The notes under the pieces: model-generated | Told to the model about the DNA's origin: nothing | The model's input: the letters and a program-made list of their open reading frames with translations, nothing else | Database searches by the model: none | Part shown: piece by piece, positions 52,890 through 64,000 of the stretch | How positions within the stretch are numbered: the stretch's first letter is position 1 | Layout: the number at the start of each line of letters is the position of its first letter | DNA from: Multifurca ochricompacta | Taxonomy: Eukaryota; Basidiomycota; Agaricomycetes; Russulales; Russulaceae | Direction of reading: 5' to 3' | Assembly: GCA_022496185.1 (NCBI GenBank) | Contig: WTXG01000017.1 | Location: 372,001 to 436,000 of the forward strand | Length of the DNA: 64,000 nucleotides | Made by a program: the position numbers and the translations under genes

Positions 52890-54300
52890 AGCCACCAAGG
52901 AGAGGGGGGTGTGAGGGGGAGGCACACTGGACAGCCTGGCAGCATTTCAGGACCAGTTCAGGGACTGGAGGGAAAGGCCACAAGAGGTCTGGCCACAAGG
53001 GAGTGTGGGGAGGAGCATGGATATTTCCATCACCACAGGCTTGGGGGCCACAGTGGTAAGGGCCGTGGTGGGGCCGCATTGTTTGGGGCCTCCCCATGTA
53101 GGAAGGCCAGAGGGTTGGCGGCCCTGTGCTTTGGCAGCTGCCTGGGTAAAGGAAAGCACCTGCAGCTGTTGCGCCATCGTCTGTGGGGTTACCAGTGATG
53201 GGCAGTGGCGCGGGGCCAGGCGGGGCAGCCGCGGGGGTCCACCGGCCTGGGGCCCGGGGTGCGCGCAACGAGGGCGATGGGGCGGGCTACAGGGGGGCCC
53301 GAAAGAGGAGGGTTACGTACCTCAGCTTCCAGGGTGGCTATCTGGTCAGTAATGAGGGTCAACTTGTTCATCTGGACCTCCAAGACGTCCGGGGCTGCAG
53401 GGGTGGGGAGCGGTGGGGGCCTGCAATCAGGTGGGACCGGGGTGGGGAAGGGGTTGATGAGGGGGGCATCGGGTTGCGGCTCCGTGAGGTAAGAGAGCTG
53501 AGAAGAGCTACCCTTGAAGAGGGGGTCCGGATCAGCCATCTCAACCTCGGGCTTGTGGATGGATGCACCAACGCCAAAGTTGGCCGTGTCCAAGGTGATG
53601 CGGTCGATCTCAAGGAGGCTGGCGCGCCGCTTGAGGATCGGAGATGGGGCAGGGGAGCCCGCACGGGATGCTGCCAGAGAAGAGGCACGAGAATGAGAGG
53701 GGGTGGGGGTGGAGTTGCGCAGTGCACGCAAGGGTGCCCCAGAGGTCTTCAACTTCTTGCGCGGAGTGTGCTCAAGGTCAGTGAAGGATTGGGAGGGAAG
53801 ACTTACCCACAGAGCAGCATCGATCTCCTGGCGTGTACGCTGGAGGTGTTCCTAGCAGTACAAGACATGCCATGTGATGAGGTCCCGAGAGATCTCACTT
53901 CGAATGGCCTGGCGGGCTTCCTCAAGTAAGCAGTCACGCTCGGTGGCAGCATCGCATTAGGCTTGTTCACGAACAGTGACATGGGCGAGTTCTTTGGTGG
54001 CTGTGTAGTAGCCGTGGTCATGTAATTGGTACATGGCTTCGGCGTGAGCCAGGACTTCAGTGTGGGTCTTGGCAACCACGAGGAGGCTGTCAAACTTAGA
54101 TGTCCGAAACGACAAGTTAGTGGGTCCACAAGTTCCTTGAAAGGGTGATCAGCAGGGGTATCGGGTTGGGGGAGGCCCGGCTGATCAAGACAGAGTCTGG
54201 ACAGGGGCTCTCAGCAGAGGTGGTGAGGGTGGAGAAACGGGGGGAACAAAGGGTCCCCCGAATGAGGGCCTCTAGAATGCCTTGTGCGAGGTGATGCCAT
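52890..54300 (-). pseudogene. Unrecognised decayed gene with coiled-coil and Pro/Ser-rich parts
   Basis: Minus strand. An upstream frame (about 54110-53810) reads S-L-L-V-V-A-K-T-H-T-E-V-L-A-H-A-E-A-M-Y-Q-L and T-K-E-L-A-H-V-T-V-R-E-Q-A, interrupted by two stops, and looks helical. A 187-codon frame follows (53752-53189) with P-T-P-S-H-S-R-A-S-S-L-A-A-S-R, S-P-I-L-K-R-R-A-S-L-L-E-I-D-R, A-D-P-D-P-L-F-K-G-S and Q-M-N-K-L-T-L-I-T-D-Q-I-A-T-L-E-A-E-V. GTAAGT- and GTACGT-type sites near 53810 and 53315 could be splice donors. Probably a repeated fungal gene or Gag-like protein; function unknown. Confidence 0.35.
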
Positions 54301-54879
54301 GAGGAGGGGGTGAGACCCCTCTTTGTGGTATGGTCTTCATCGGGTTTATGAGTCCCAATATCCAGAGCAGCACCCACATGAGTGCCGCCTGAGTCATAAC
54401 CTCAGCGTTGCAGCCAAGGTCGAAGTCGTCCTTAGGAATGAGGTCAGTATTCCAGTAGTAGAGGGAGTGACTGACGAGAATCTCTCCCAGGCAGCGGCAG
54501 ACTGTTGCATGATGCGAGGTTGTGTTGTGCATGGAGGGCCTGTTCCTCCTCAATGTGGTTGGGAAGGGACCAGGTGTCTAGAGGTTCGAAGGCATCAGGT
54601 TCTCGATGGCGTGGTGGGAGTTTTCGGAAGGAAGGAGGGGGGGTTGGCCCAGGGGGGTTGCAAACATGCTGAGCAAGTTCGGGGCGACTAGCGAGCGGGG
54701 GGATGGAAGGGGAGTGGGGTCCACTGCCCCAGGATGGGGGATGAGTTGGACGGAGGCAGCGAGCTACCCAGGAGACGGGAATGGGATTGGAATGGTGGTC
54801 ACCCTGGTAGTCCGTGTGGCCAAGGATCGCAAGCTCCTGGGAGGTAGCACCGTCTTCGACGGCTCGGCCCAGGTGTAGG

Positions 54880-55471
54880 GGGTAAGCATTCTGACGCATC
54901 GTGATGTACATACAGATATCTGAAGTATACATGGCCTCTCGGTATTGCGTTTTCTTCATCTTTTCGGCGTCGGTCGGCGTTCGCGGTGAGTCGTTGCGGA
55001 GTATTGCACTCCTGGTGGCATCGCAGTGTCGTAGTGTTTTATCTTCAAGTTTGAATCGTGCATTAGAAGAACTTGGCGATCGAGAGAGAATGTGTCGAAA
55101 TAATCGACTTGAGTGAAACCGCGTGCGACAAGTCTTGCTTTGTACTTGTCCACGGTACCGTCGGCCTTGCATTTGACACGAAAAACCCATTTTGATCCAA
55201 CTATATTCTTGTTTTCTGGGCGTGGTACCATAATCCACGTTTTCGCCTTTTCCAGCGTAAGGATTTCACGGTCCATGGCCTCCTTCCAAAAAGGCCAGTC
55301 GTCGCGCATTTGAGCTTCAACGAGTGATTTTGGATCGCCTTCGGCATCTTCAATAGCTTCTGCAATCATATCGTCATATTCTGCCTGATAAGCATAAACT
55401 GTGTCTGCAGATAGGTCGGCGATAGACGCAGAGCCTTCTTGGGTGTCCAGATGGTGATATTTGAGCTTCAA
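54880..55471 (-). pseudogene. Copia reverse transcriptase remnant of another family
   Basis: Minus-strand frame 55471-54956 contains W-P-F-W-K-E-A-M-D-R-E-I-L-T-L, T-W-I-M-V-P-R-P, G-S-K-W-V-F-R-V-K and K-A-R-L-V-A-R-G-F-T-Q-V, the opening of the Copia RT domain. After D-Y-F-D-T-F-S the match fails. A later piece in another frame (M-K-K-T-Q-Y-R-E-A-M) resembles the Copia block before RNase H. The Y-V-D-D part is deleted. Base composition is CpG-rich, unlike Cop-1 to Cop-3. Confidence 0.75.
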
Positions 55472-56034
55472 TGGTATCTATCCATGCTGTAGCTGCTATT
55501 CCAACATATATACAGCTTTCATATTTCATTCTACATACTAAAAAAATGGTTTCCTCTGTCAAACACCCAAACTGAAATGCACGACTCCAAGCAGATAGCT
55601 ATGAGGCGGGCTCAGGAGAAGTGAGGCGCGTTACATATTTGTATGTACATCACGTGATGCTCACAAGCGTTTTGCCCTTCATACCGTAAGGTACGGTTAC
55701 GGTGCGCACCCTAACACTTAATTGCTTCCGTATTATCACCCCACGTGGAACCAGCTTACAATCGAGATTCGGAACTAAAAATACATATGCAGAGCATCCT
55801 CCCCTTCGTGCCCTGACCATGGGTTAACGTGGTGTGCCATAAAGCAAGGGGTTTCGGATACTATTTCACGTGGATCTCTTGCAGTATCCCTTTAATTGCC
55901 TTTCTTATCGCCATGTGGTTTCATAGCAGTTGACCTCACTCTGATGTTTCCACATGGTGGACTCGGCTCCGCTTTGCTACTTAATGCTTTAAATGACCGG
56001 ACTTCATGAAAGGAAGAGATCGTCGAAGTTCATC
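55472..56034. other. Intergenic region upstream of the carboxypeptidase gene
   Basis: Decayed Copia sequence may reach about 55560. The rest is unique-looking, with ACATCACGTGATG (a CACGTG palindrome) near 55650. No clear TATA box. The TE block ends here. Confidence 0.4.
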
Positions 56035-57833
56035 ATGCTCGGGATCTCTAGTCTTCTAGCACTCGTCTCTGCCTCACTTGCGATGGCGTCGCCTGCCCTC
56101 GTCGACAGACGTTCGTTGAGGTGAAGAATGGCGTGAACTACACCGTTTTTGAACATGCGGCCACAGGCTCAACGCTGTCCTTTGTTTCCAATAGCGGTAT
56201 CTGTGAAACGACACCCGGGGTCAACCAGTTCTCCGGCTATCTCACCGTTGGTTCGAGCATGGTGAGTCTGTCCTTCCTGTCCTGTCCTGTCCTTAGCCCT
56301 GCTTTTGTACCGCTACGCGCCTAATAGAAAAACTTGTCAGAGTATGTTCTTCTGGTTCTTTGAGGCCCGCAATAGCCCTACTACCGCGCCCCTTGCCCTC
56401 TGGCTCAATGGTGGTCCCGGCTGCAGCAGCATGATCGGCCTCTTCCAAGAGAATGGCCCTTGTACATTCAACAATGCGCCCGGCTCAACTCCGGTTTTAA
56501 ACCCTAACAGTTGGAATAATGTCGCCAACATGCTCTACGTGGACCAACCCATCGGAACAGGTTTCAGCTTTGGAACGGACACCGTAACTTCGACTATCAC
56601 GGCGGCTCCCTTCGTCTGGAACCTCCTGCAAGCTTTTTATGCTCAATTCCCCACCTACGAGAACCGAAACTTTGGCCTGTTTACTGAGTCCTACGGTGGA
56701 CACTATGGTCCCGAGTTTGCATCCTACTTGTGGGTTTTTTTTTGACTTGGAGATCTAGAGACACGTGACCTGACCATGTTCCGCCGCCGTCATCATTTCA
56801 ATTCGTAGTGAGTCCCAAAATGCTGCCATTGCTCTAGGCACCATCACTGGTGTGAAGGTCCCACTGGTTGCTCTCGGAATCAACAACGGCTGGGTACGTA
56901 CGCTCACTATCATGCTTTTTAAATTCCCCAACGTTGATGAGGGGATATGTGCATTATAGTTCGATCCGACTCTTCAGTACAAGGCTTACATCGACTATTC
57001 CCTCTCAAATCCCTACCGTGCCCTCATCACCAGCTCACAGGCCTCGTCGTACCTCAGCTCTTACAACCAAGCGTGCCTCCCCGCTCTCAACACTTGCATC
57101 AGTTCCGGCACTAACTCTGCATGCTCGAACGCTGACAAAACGTGCTTCAACGACATCGAGGGCCCCATCTCGACCGCCAATTTCGACGTGTACGACCTCC
57201 GTGCTCCATCCCAAGATCCGTTCCCACCAGAGACATACGTCACGTACCTTCAGACTGCAAGCATCCAGTCCGCCATCGGCGCTCAGGTGACATACCAGGA
57301 TGTCCCAATGCGCCGTTCTTAAAGTTCCAAAAAACTGGCGACGGTACGCTTTTTTTTTCACCTCCTTTTCACAAAAAAGGTTCCGTGATTGTTGGGGCTG
57401 CTCACCAATATTTTTATCAGACGCGCGCTCTTTCCTCTCCACGCTCAGCACGGTCGTGCAAAGTGGCATTCAGGTGCTCATTTGGGCAGGTGATGCCGGT
57501 ACGTCTAATCCCCCCCTCCTCTTCGGGATATATATATATTTCTAACCTTTATCATCCTTCCCCTCATATTCGTTATAATAGATTGGATTTGCAACACCGC
57601 TGGTGTGCAAGCGGTGATCGCCAAGATATCGTTCGCCGAGTCGGCCGCTTTCAACGCGGCGCCGCTCGTACCATACACCGTCAACGGGGTGCAGGGAGGC
57701 ACGTTCAAGACCGCCGGGAACTCTCGTTCTTGAACGTGTTCAACGCGGGTCACGAGGTCCCGCGTACCAGCCCGTTCTCGCGTTACAGGCGTTCACGCAG
57801 ACGCTTAGCCAGTTGCCACTGAGCTCTACATAA
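56035..57833 (+). pseudogene. Serine carboxypeptidase, peptidase family S10 (five introns, four frame breaks)
   Basis: Starts at ATG 56035 with a secretion signal (M-L-G-I-S-S-L-L-A-L-V-S-A-S-L-A-M-A). Introns at 56262-56339, 56730-56808, 56894-56959, 57344-57420 and 57499-57581, all GT-AG. Substrate-binding [10 protein letters not shown], nucleophile in F-T-E-S-Y-G-G-H-Y, Asp in W-A-G-D-A-D-W-I-C-N and His in F-N-A-G-H-E-V-P are all present, so the catalytic triad is complete. It would be a secreted or vacuolar enzyme trimming C-terminal residues from peptides. Each of four sites (about 56112, 57300, 57720, 57761) needs one added base to keep the family frame. These are either consensus errors or recent inactivation. 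TAA at 57831. Confidence 0.85.
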
Positions 57834-58749
57834 ATGATATAAATGAATGAATGATCCCATGGCGCGCGGGTTGGGCGGGGAGTTTTTACGATGTGATAGG
57901 CTACGCTGGCATTATATTCTTGTGGTGGTATCCACGGAACAGCTATGTACAACGTTTGTTTTGAGCGGGAAGTCTAATATCAATCCGACATCTCGGCTTT
58001 CCGAAGAAAAACTCTGTTGCTCTTAGGACACATTATTCCACACACTTCCATAGTACCCCAGAGACACTGTTGGCATATATGTATGTTGCTGCCGTCTGGG
58101 ATAGAGGGTGCGATGAGTCCATATGAATGACGTTGCTGCGAGCGCCCATTTACACCCACCTGTTAACCGTATGCTCACCCATCAATTCATGGATGGACTT
58201 GTCCCCTACTTCAACAAATACTTCAAGGTATATAAGAGAAATGGCTAAGGCCAGCGTGGAGGTATGATTGATGGCACGGACACCTACTACTACCCATCCT
58301 GCATCCTGTTCTCCAAACTGGATTTTGCATATACTATAAGAAACTCTTCCCGAGAGACGCAGCCTCGACTTGTTTTCATATCATCACCGGCCTTTTGTCA
58401 CGGCACCCTTGCTTTTCGTGCCGTCCGTGACTGATGCACTTGTCAGATGGATCCAAAAGGTTTCTTTTTTGCCACTTTCTTCTCTCTCCCCCTCCCCTTT
58501 CTCTAGCGCCAATAATGCGCTACGTCCTCGTTCTGTTCATTGGTCTCATTTTGCGGCGATAGTTGGTCTATGTGATGGAATGGTTTAGAGGTGCGAGCAA
58601 CGTGATCATTGCAATCACGTGTCATCTTTATGTACCCAAACTACTGCGCTACTACTACTACTACTACGCCGCTACTACTACGCTACTACTACTTCTACTA
58701 CACTCACCTACTCTACTGCTGGGCTGGACTGAGCTGGACTGGAAGAGCG
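57834..58749. other. Intergenic region between carboxypeptidase and MON2
   Basis: No convincing ORF or repeat apart from the microsatellite. A TATATAAG near 58230 and pyrimidine-rich stretches (58480-58505) could serve a promoter; not assigned. Confidence 0.4.
58649..58712. repeat. (TAC)n microsatellite upstream of MON2
   Basis: Imperfect TAC/CTA trinucleotide array about 40-100 bp before the ATG, probably within the 5' untranslated part. Confidence 0.85.
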
Positions 58750-61700
58750 ATGAGCTCCCTCACTTTCCTTGTCACAGAACTTCAGGTGCGTCCTAAATTT
58801 AATGTATCCATACCCACCTTGACTACGTACTTTACATCTACCAAAGTCTCTCGCCAGCGAGACTAGGAGGAAACACCCTGAGGTCCGCGAGGTGCGCTTT
58901 TTGAGTATATGCACTTTTCGTTGTAGCAACGCTTCCTATCACGTAGGCTGCGGAAAAATCTCTTGCCTTGCTCAGATCCTCTCCAGAACAGGTTACTGCA
59001 AATCTAGCTTCTGGTGTGTTATATCTTATTACTTTTTTTTATCTTCTTTGTCGTGTGTGCTGGAAAAACTGGGAGGCATTTATGATGCGCAACTGGCATC
59101 GACCAGTCGGGTAGTCGCACCTCCTGTTCCCTGCTCGTTCCAAATTCATCCTTGCAAAAAGAGAGTATGAGACTGATCTCCTACTTTTGACTTAGATGGT
59201 TGGCACGCCGACGATCTCCTTCGCCCCGTTTTTATGGGGTGCGCCACGAAAAACGCCAAAGTGATCACTATCGCCCTTGGCTCGCTCCAGCGCCTCATCA
59301 CCCTCCGCGCCGTCTCCCTCTCCGCGATCCCGACCATCATTCAGACAATGAACGATTGCATGTCACAGGGCGTCGACATCCAACTTAAGATCCTTCAGAC
59401 CCTACTTTCTCTTATCACGAATTTCCCTGCTATCCATGGGAGGCTACTTGCAAACGTGCGTGCCCTCCTCTCCCTAGATCTTTGCTCCTTTCGTCGCCGT
59501 GCCGGCCTTCTCTTGCGTCTGACCAGGCGGAAATCTGTTTTGCTCTCAGTCCCTACTGCTCTGCTTCAAGCTACACGAGTCTAGAACCGCGGTCGTCTCA
59601 TCCACGGCGGCGGCGACATTACGCCAACTCGTTATGTTCGTCGTCGACAAAGTGGTCGAGGAAGATCGTCGTCTACTGCTCGCAAGCGAGCTCGAGTCGA
59701 TCACCCTCCCGGATGGAACGACTCAGACCTTGGGGCCCGCCGCGCGCGACACGTTCGTCATCTTTGAGGATCTGTGCTTACTCGGTAATGGCGAGCGTCC
59801 ACAATTCCTGCAACTCGAATATCTCCACAAAACCTTCGCGCTCGAACTTATTGAGAGCGTGCTCACGAACTATCACGAATTGTTCCGAAAGGTACGTGCT
59901 CCTTTTCCATTTTCGCCTTTTCGCGTGTATATTTGTAGTCTTACGCGGATCATGTGCACAGCATTCGGAGCTACTGCTCTTACTGCGGCACCACCTCTGC
60001 CCGCTACTCCTAAAAACGCTTCAGAGCGCTCCGGTTTCCCGCTCACGCTCCGCGGAACCCGCGTCGTTTTCCTTCTTCTTAAGCAATTCTCAGCAGAGCT
60101 CGCAACCGAGGCGAGGTCTTCCTCACGCTACTCATTAAGATCGTCACTAGTGAGGTCGAGACTGCTGACTCCCGGCCTGGGTGGATGAGGGTGCTTGCGA
60201 TGGAGATTATGCGCGGGTGGGTCCCCCTTCAAGTTTTCACATCCTGTCCAGCTTGCGCTTATAGGTGTCCTTCGTACATTACATGCGTGTACCTCCAGGC
60301 TTTGCAGCGACGCCGAGTTCATGCGCAGCGTTTGGCAGAGATACGATGCCTTTGCCGTCGATAGCGACGCCGGCGGTGCTGCTGCCAGTGCACTCGTATT
60401 CACGCTTCTCATTTCGGCGCTCAAGCGACTTGTCACTTCACGCCCTTCCCTGCTCGGTGTCTCCGCACAGATGCAAGGGGTTGGTGTACCCGCAAGTGAC
60501 TCGCTGCCTCACATTCATCATGGTCACAGCCTAGATAGCGTCGCGGGAATGGTGGCAACTGCTGCCAGCGCGACCGTGTCAAATGTTGTGGGGATGATTG
60601 GCTCTGAGGCTGGGCTGAGCGTGCAAGGCGCGGCGATGAAAGTTCAGTGGTGCGCCCCTTCCCCCCTTCCCAGCTTGCGCCAATTGTGCGGAACTGAGTC
60701 TCTCGTCTGTATACATTAGCATTGATCAACTCGACAAGGCTGATGCCCCACCAATTCCAGAGGCATACATATACCTCCTCGGCGTGCAGTGCCTTGTCTC
60801 TCTTTCTGACGGCCTCGCGGGCTACGCGATACCCCTTTATAACACTTTTGCTATCCAAAAACCGCCTGCGGGCTCGACTGAGCCCGTGCGCGCGCCAGGT
60901 CCACTCGATCCATCAACTCTCCCCGTCACAGAGCCCGCACGCGAGGGTCTACTAGCGGCGCGCGCAATGCTGAACGCAGGTGGCCCGCATTACTTTCTGC
61001 ACTGTCCTTCCTACTCAACACGAACTTGTCCGACTTACTCTTCGGCGACGTTCTTGGCGCGCTGCAAGCCCTTGCGCGTGCCGCGGGTAGTCTCGCTCTG
61101 CCGACGCCACGCGACGCGTTCCTCACCGCACTAGCCAAAGCGGCCCTTCCTCCACGCGTCGTGGCGGCGCTCGACGAATCTCCACAGACGCCCACGCACC
61201 TCCACGCGCGTTCGCCTGTCACGCTAGAGGGGCTCACACTCGGGTTGGCCGGCGCCACTAGTAGCAGCACGCCGCAGGCCCCTGGACTGAGCGCGCGCAA
61301 TTTGGCATGTCTGCGCGCGCTCGTCGCCGCTGCGCTTTTTTTAGCGGGCACTTTGGGCACGAGTTGGTTCGCGGTGCTGGAGGCGCTTCAAAATGCGGAT
61401 TATGTACTTACCACACGTGGGACGACCCCATCTGGGCCACCTGGTGCTGGTGCGTTGGCGCCCCTGCAAAGCGACACTTGTCCGGTAGTACTGCTGCTGG
61501 TGTCGGTGCGGTGGTGGAGTTACGCAGGTAGAGGGACAGCAGCAGCCACAGCAGCAGAGATTACAGGCTCCGCACCCGCTTCTCGCAGACGTGGATTCCG
61601 AGAGCGTACAGGCTGCGATTCAGCGTCTTTTTGATGCAAGTAAGATGCTGGAAGACGCCGCCTTTCGTGATTTCGTCGCTGCGCTGTGCAAGCTGAGCGT

Positions 61701-64000
61701 CGAAATGGTTAGTATGCAAAGTGGCGTTGGTGTCGGTGTCGGTATGGGCGCTGGTGAGGGGTCCTTGGAGGTGACGGAGGAAGATGGTCCCCCGAGCGCG
61801 AGCGCGAGCTCGACGAGTCTTGTGACCCCTCTTTCGGATCGGTTTAGTAGGAGGAGGGTAAGCGGTATACATATTCCACGGACATTGGTGCGTGTGTTCT
61901 CTTCCTATGTGCTTCTCCAAAGTTCTCCCCGATGACGCGATTTTTGGATCGGCAGCGTTCGGTGATTTTGGTATTGCTCGCCTGGGCGGTGTTGCCGCTC
62001 TCAATATCCAACGCCTTGTGTATCGATCCCCGGATGTCGCGTGGGACGCTATCACTCCCATCTCCTCTTCGTTTTGCGCCACCCAGCGGCACCGCAGCCC
62101 ATTCGTTTACAAGCCGCTTCCACGCTGAATGAGGTACTTGCCATCGTCCCGCGTCACCTTTCCGTAGCGCCAAGCGATCTCCAAGCCGCTGTACAACGCC
62201 GCGTTCTCGATGTCCTCGCGCAGCAGATCATGCTCGACACTACACCGCCAGGAACCTCGTCTAGTACGAGCATGGAGCTGCGCCGGATGGGCCTCGAGAC
62301 GTTACATCAAATTTTGCAGGCGTCCGGACACACGCTTCTTGTCGGCTGGGAGACGATCTTCGAGGTGCTTGGCAGCGTTTGTCGGCCTGCTGCAGTTGAC
62401 CCCACGTCCTTGCCGGCTCCCTTCTTGTCTGGTGGCGATGGCGGCGGCACTTCTCGCACCCCACGCCCGCTACCGCTTGGCTATTTGCAGGAGAAGGGAT
62501 ATTCCGCTCTCATCAAGATCGCCTTTCAGTGTATGACACTTATGTGCGACTCCCTCGCCGCTCTCTCCCCCGAACACCTACGACTCTGCATCAGCACGCT
62601 TGGCCAATTCGGTCGACAGGCGGACACGAACATCGCTCTGACCGCGGCCGAGAGTCTCTTTTGGGGCGTGTCTGACGCAATACAGGCGAAACGTCGCGAG
62701 GCGGAACAGGAACCGGCGTACAGCGGCCTTTGGATGCATCTCTTGCTCGAGATCTTGCGCTTGTGCACGGACGCGAGACCCGAGGTGCGTTTGGGCGCAA
62801 TTCAGACACTGTTTAGGACGTTGCAATTGTATGGCGCTACGCTCAGCTTGGACACGTGGGACGAGTGCGTTTGGAAGGTCACCTTCCCCTTATTGGATAC
62901 CCTCTCCCCGTCACACATAAGGCGCGAGAACGTACAGATCTACAGTAGCACCAGCGACAGCACCGACACTAGCACATCTACTACGATGAGGAGGGCAGAC
63001 GTCACGGCACCTGCACAGACTTGGCCCGAGCCAATGCCGGATCCGTCGTGGGATGAGTCAAAGGTGGTCGCGTTACAATCGATCGGCGCGATTTTGAACG
63101 ACTTCCTCGTGTCCAAGATCATTCATTTACCTTCCTTCTCCAAGGCGTGGGAGACCTTCGTCACCCACATTCGCGATGCGTTCTTACTCGACAGTCGCAC
63201 CGTTAGCGCACCCGCGCTACGTTGTCTTGAGCGTGCCCTCAAGGCCGCCATGGCAACTAGTGGCGCTGATACTGGTGATGCGGCGCTCTTGCGAGCATCC
63301 CTTGGGGATATTTGGGAAAAGACGTGGACCAAGTGTGAGGAGATTGGCGCGCTGGTAGTTCAGCGCGCGAGTTCTACGAGTGCTTCGAGTGCTACGGCCC
63401 CCTTCACGCAAGAGAGTTTGGTCGCATTTGTGGATGTGATCAAGTGTGTGCGAAGTATCAGCCGGACTTTGGAAGGCGCAGAATGGCCCTTGAAACGTAT
63501 TTCTACCCTCATGGCCATCCTAAAGGGTAAGCTTCAATTCTTCCCCTTCCAGATGGGTGTTCTTGACTTTTTTTCGTTAAGGCGTGTTGACCTATCCAGA
63601 CTCACCTGATTACAGACCAGACGTCGATAAGCTATCCCCTGTCCAGGTAAGCGCGTGAAATTTCAAAGGTCTATTTTTGTATTATGAATAAGCAGCTTGC
63701 TAGGCCATCGTTATGAACGCTGTCGATAGTATCGAGTTGATGGAAACAGGCGCACCGTCATATATTCTTCGAGATCTGTCCGAATATGCTACCCTTGCAT
63801 TTATTGCGTCGTTCGACATTCCAGAAATCCCCAAACGTGGCTCTAATCCAACAAATGCCGCAGCCACTCAAGCGCCGCCTGTGGTGACGACGTCATCGCA
63901 GAAAAAGCGGGTCACCTACATCGCCCTCGCAAAGATGTGCATGCCCAAACTTGCCGACTTATTCTTGCAGTTTAAGGAAAAGGAGGAGATCTTTGTGGAC
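58750..64000 (+). CDS. MON2: MON2 homologue (Golgi-endosome trafficking scaffold), runs off right edge
   Basis: Starts M-S-S-L-T-F-L-V-T-E-L-Q; introns 58786-58846 and 58892-58946 follow, giving S-L-A-S-E-T-R-R-K-H-P-E-V-R-E / A-A-E-K-S-L-A-L-L-R, the MON2 N-terminus. Later blocks: D-L-L-R-P-V-F-M-G-C-A-T-K-N (59212), G-V-D-I-Q-L-K-I-L-Q-T-L-L-S-L-I-T-N-F-P, F-K-L-H-E-S-R-T-A-V-V-S-S, L-L-G-V-Q-C-L-V-S-L, R-L-G-G-V-A-A-L-N-I, a 520-codon open stretch from 62041, then exons from 63589 and 63704 to the edge. Exon limits at 58992-59192 are unsure. MON2 (yeast Mon2/Ysl2) is a large HEAT-like relative of Sec7 Arf-GEFs that works with Dop1 in retrograde traffic. About five sites (near 60020, 60112, 60980, 61400-61540, 62055) lack one base for a continuous frame, most likely consensus errors in a real gene. 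Confidence 0.85.

Noticed and set aside
53183..53929. 248-codon plus-strand ORF
   Set aside because: Gly/Arg-rich reading opposite a better minus-strand frame; regarded as a shadow.
54444..55238. 264-codon minus-strand ORF
   Set aside because: It runs partly out of frame over the Copia RT remnant and mixes frames; only short pieces look coding.

Overview
The window is a block of fungal chromosome, most likely from a basidiomycete. The coding sequence at the right end is cut by introns of roughly 50-90 nt. The retroelements are chromodomain Ty3/Gypsy and Ty1/Copia types common in mushroom-forming fungi. About 52 kb on the left is transposable elements nested inside one another; about 8 kb on the right (55.5-64.0 kb) looks like ordinary single-copy DNA. 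Element names (Gyp-A to E, Cop-1 to 3) are labels for this window only.

Layout. 1-5.36 kb: old wreckage almost free of CpG, holding a Tc1-type transposase piece, a Copia LTR piece, a 1.67-kb foldback palindrome around a captured Gypsy ORF3 piece, hAT-like ends, a gag piece and a possible LTR with the start of another element. 5.36-25.1 kb: Copia DNA on the minus strand (Cop-1, Cop-2). Gyp-A (5890-15312) sits in the 3' region of Cop-1, and Gyp-A itself carries two solo LTRs. 25.1-33.9 kb: Gyp-B sits in the RNase H region of a plus-strand Copia (Cop-3). 33.9-52.2 kb: Gyp-C (minus) is split by Cop-3, by Gyp-D (plus, itself holding a solo LTR), by a 736-bp solo LTR, and by Gyp-E (plus), which lies inside the Gyp-C 5' LTR. 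52.2-55.5 kb: hAT-like ends, a tRNA-derived SINE, an unrecognised decayed gene and a Copia RT remnant. 56.0-57.8 kb: a serine carboxypeptidase (S10) gene. 58.75 kb to the right edge: a MON2 homologue, cut by the window end.

The Gypsy elements share one plan: LTR with TATA box; an 11-nt primer site that matches the complement of an 11-mer about 35 nt after the TATA box (self-priming as in Tf1/sushi elements); gag with one CCHC knuckle; a -1 frame change at a T5 run; PR-RT-RNase H-IN-chromodomain; then an extra ORF between pol and the polypurine tract. In Gyp-A, B and E this ORF encodes a protein with tandem zinc knuckles. In Gyp-D it encodes an unrelated 382-aa protein. Gag of the A/B/C/E family has no ATG in its leader and seems to start at a conserved GTG.

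The strongest signal is mutational. By eye, the differences between the two LTRs of Gyp-A and of Gyp-D all fall at CpG sites, and nearly all do for Gyp-B. The internal stop codons I traced are mostly TGA where a sibling has, or the reading frame implies, Arg CGA. This points to a CpG-directed process (methylation-linked deamination or a RIP-like system) acting on repeats. The host genes at the right end instead show repeated apparent single-base deletions, which look like consensus errors or pseudogene decay.
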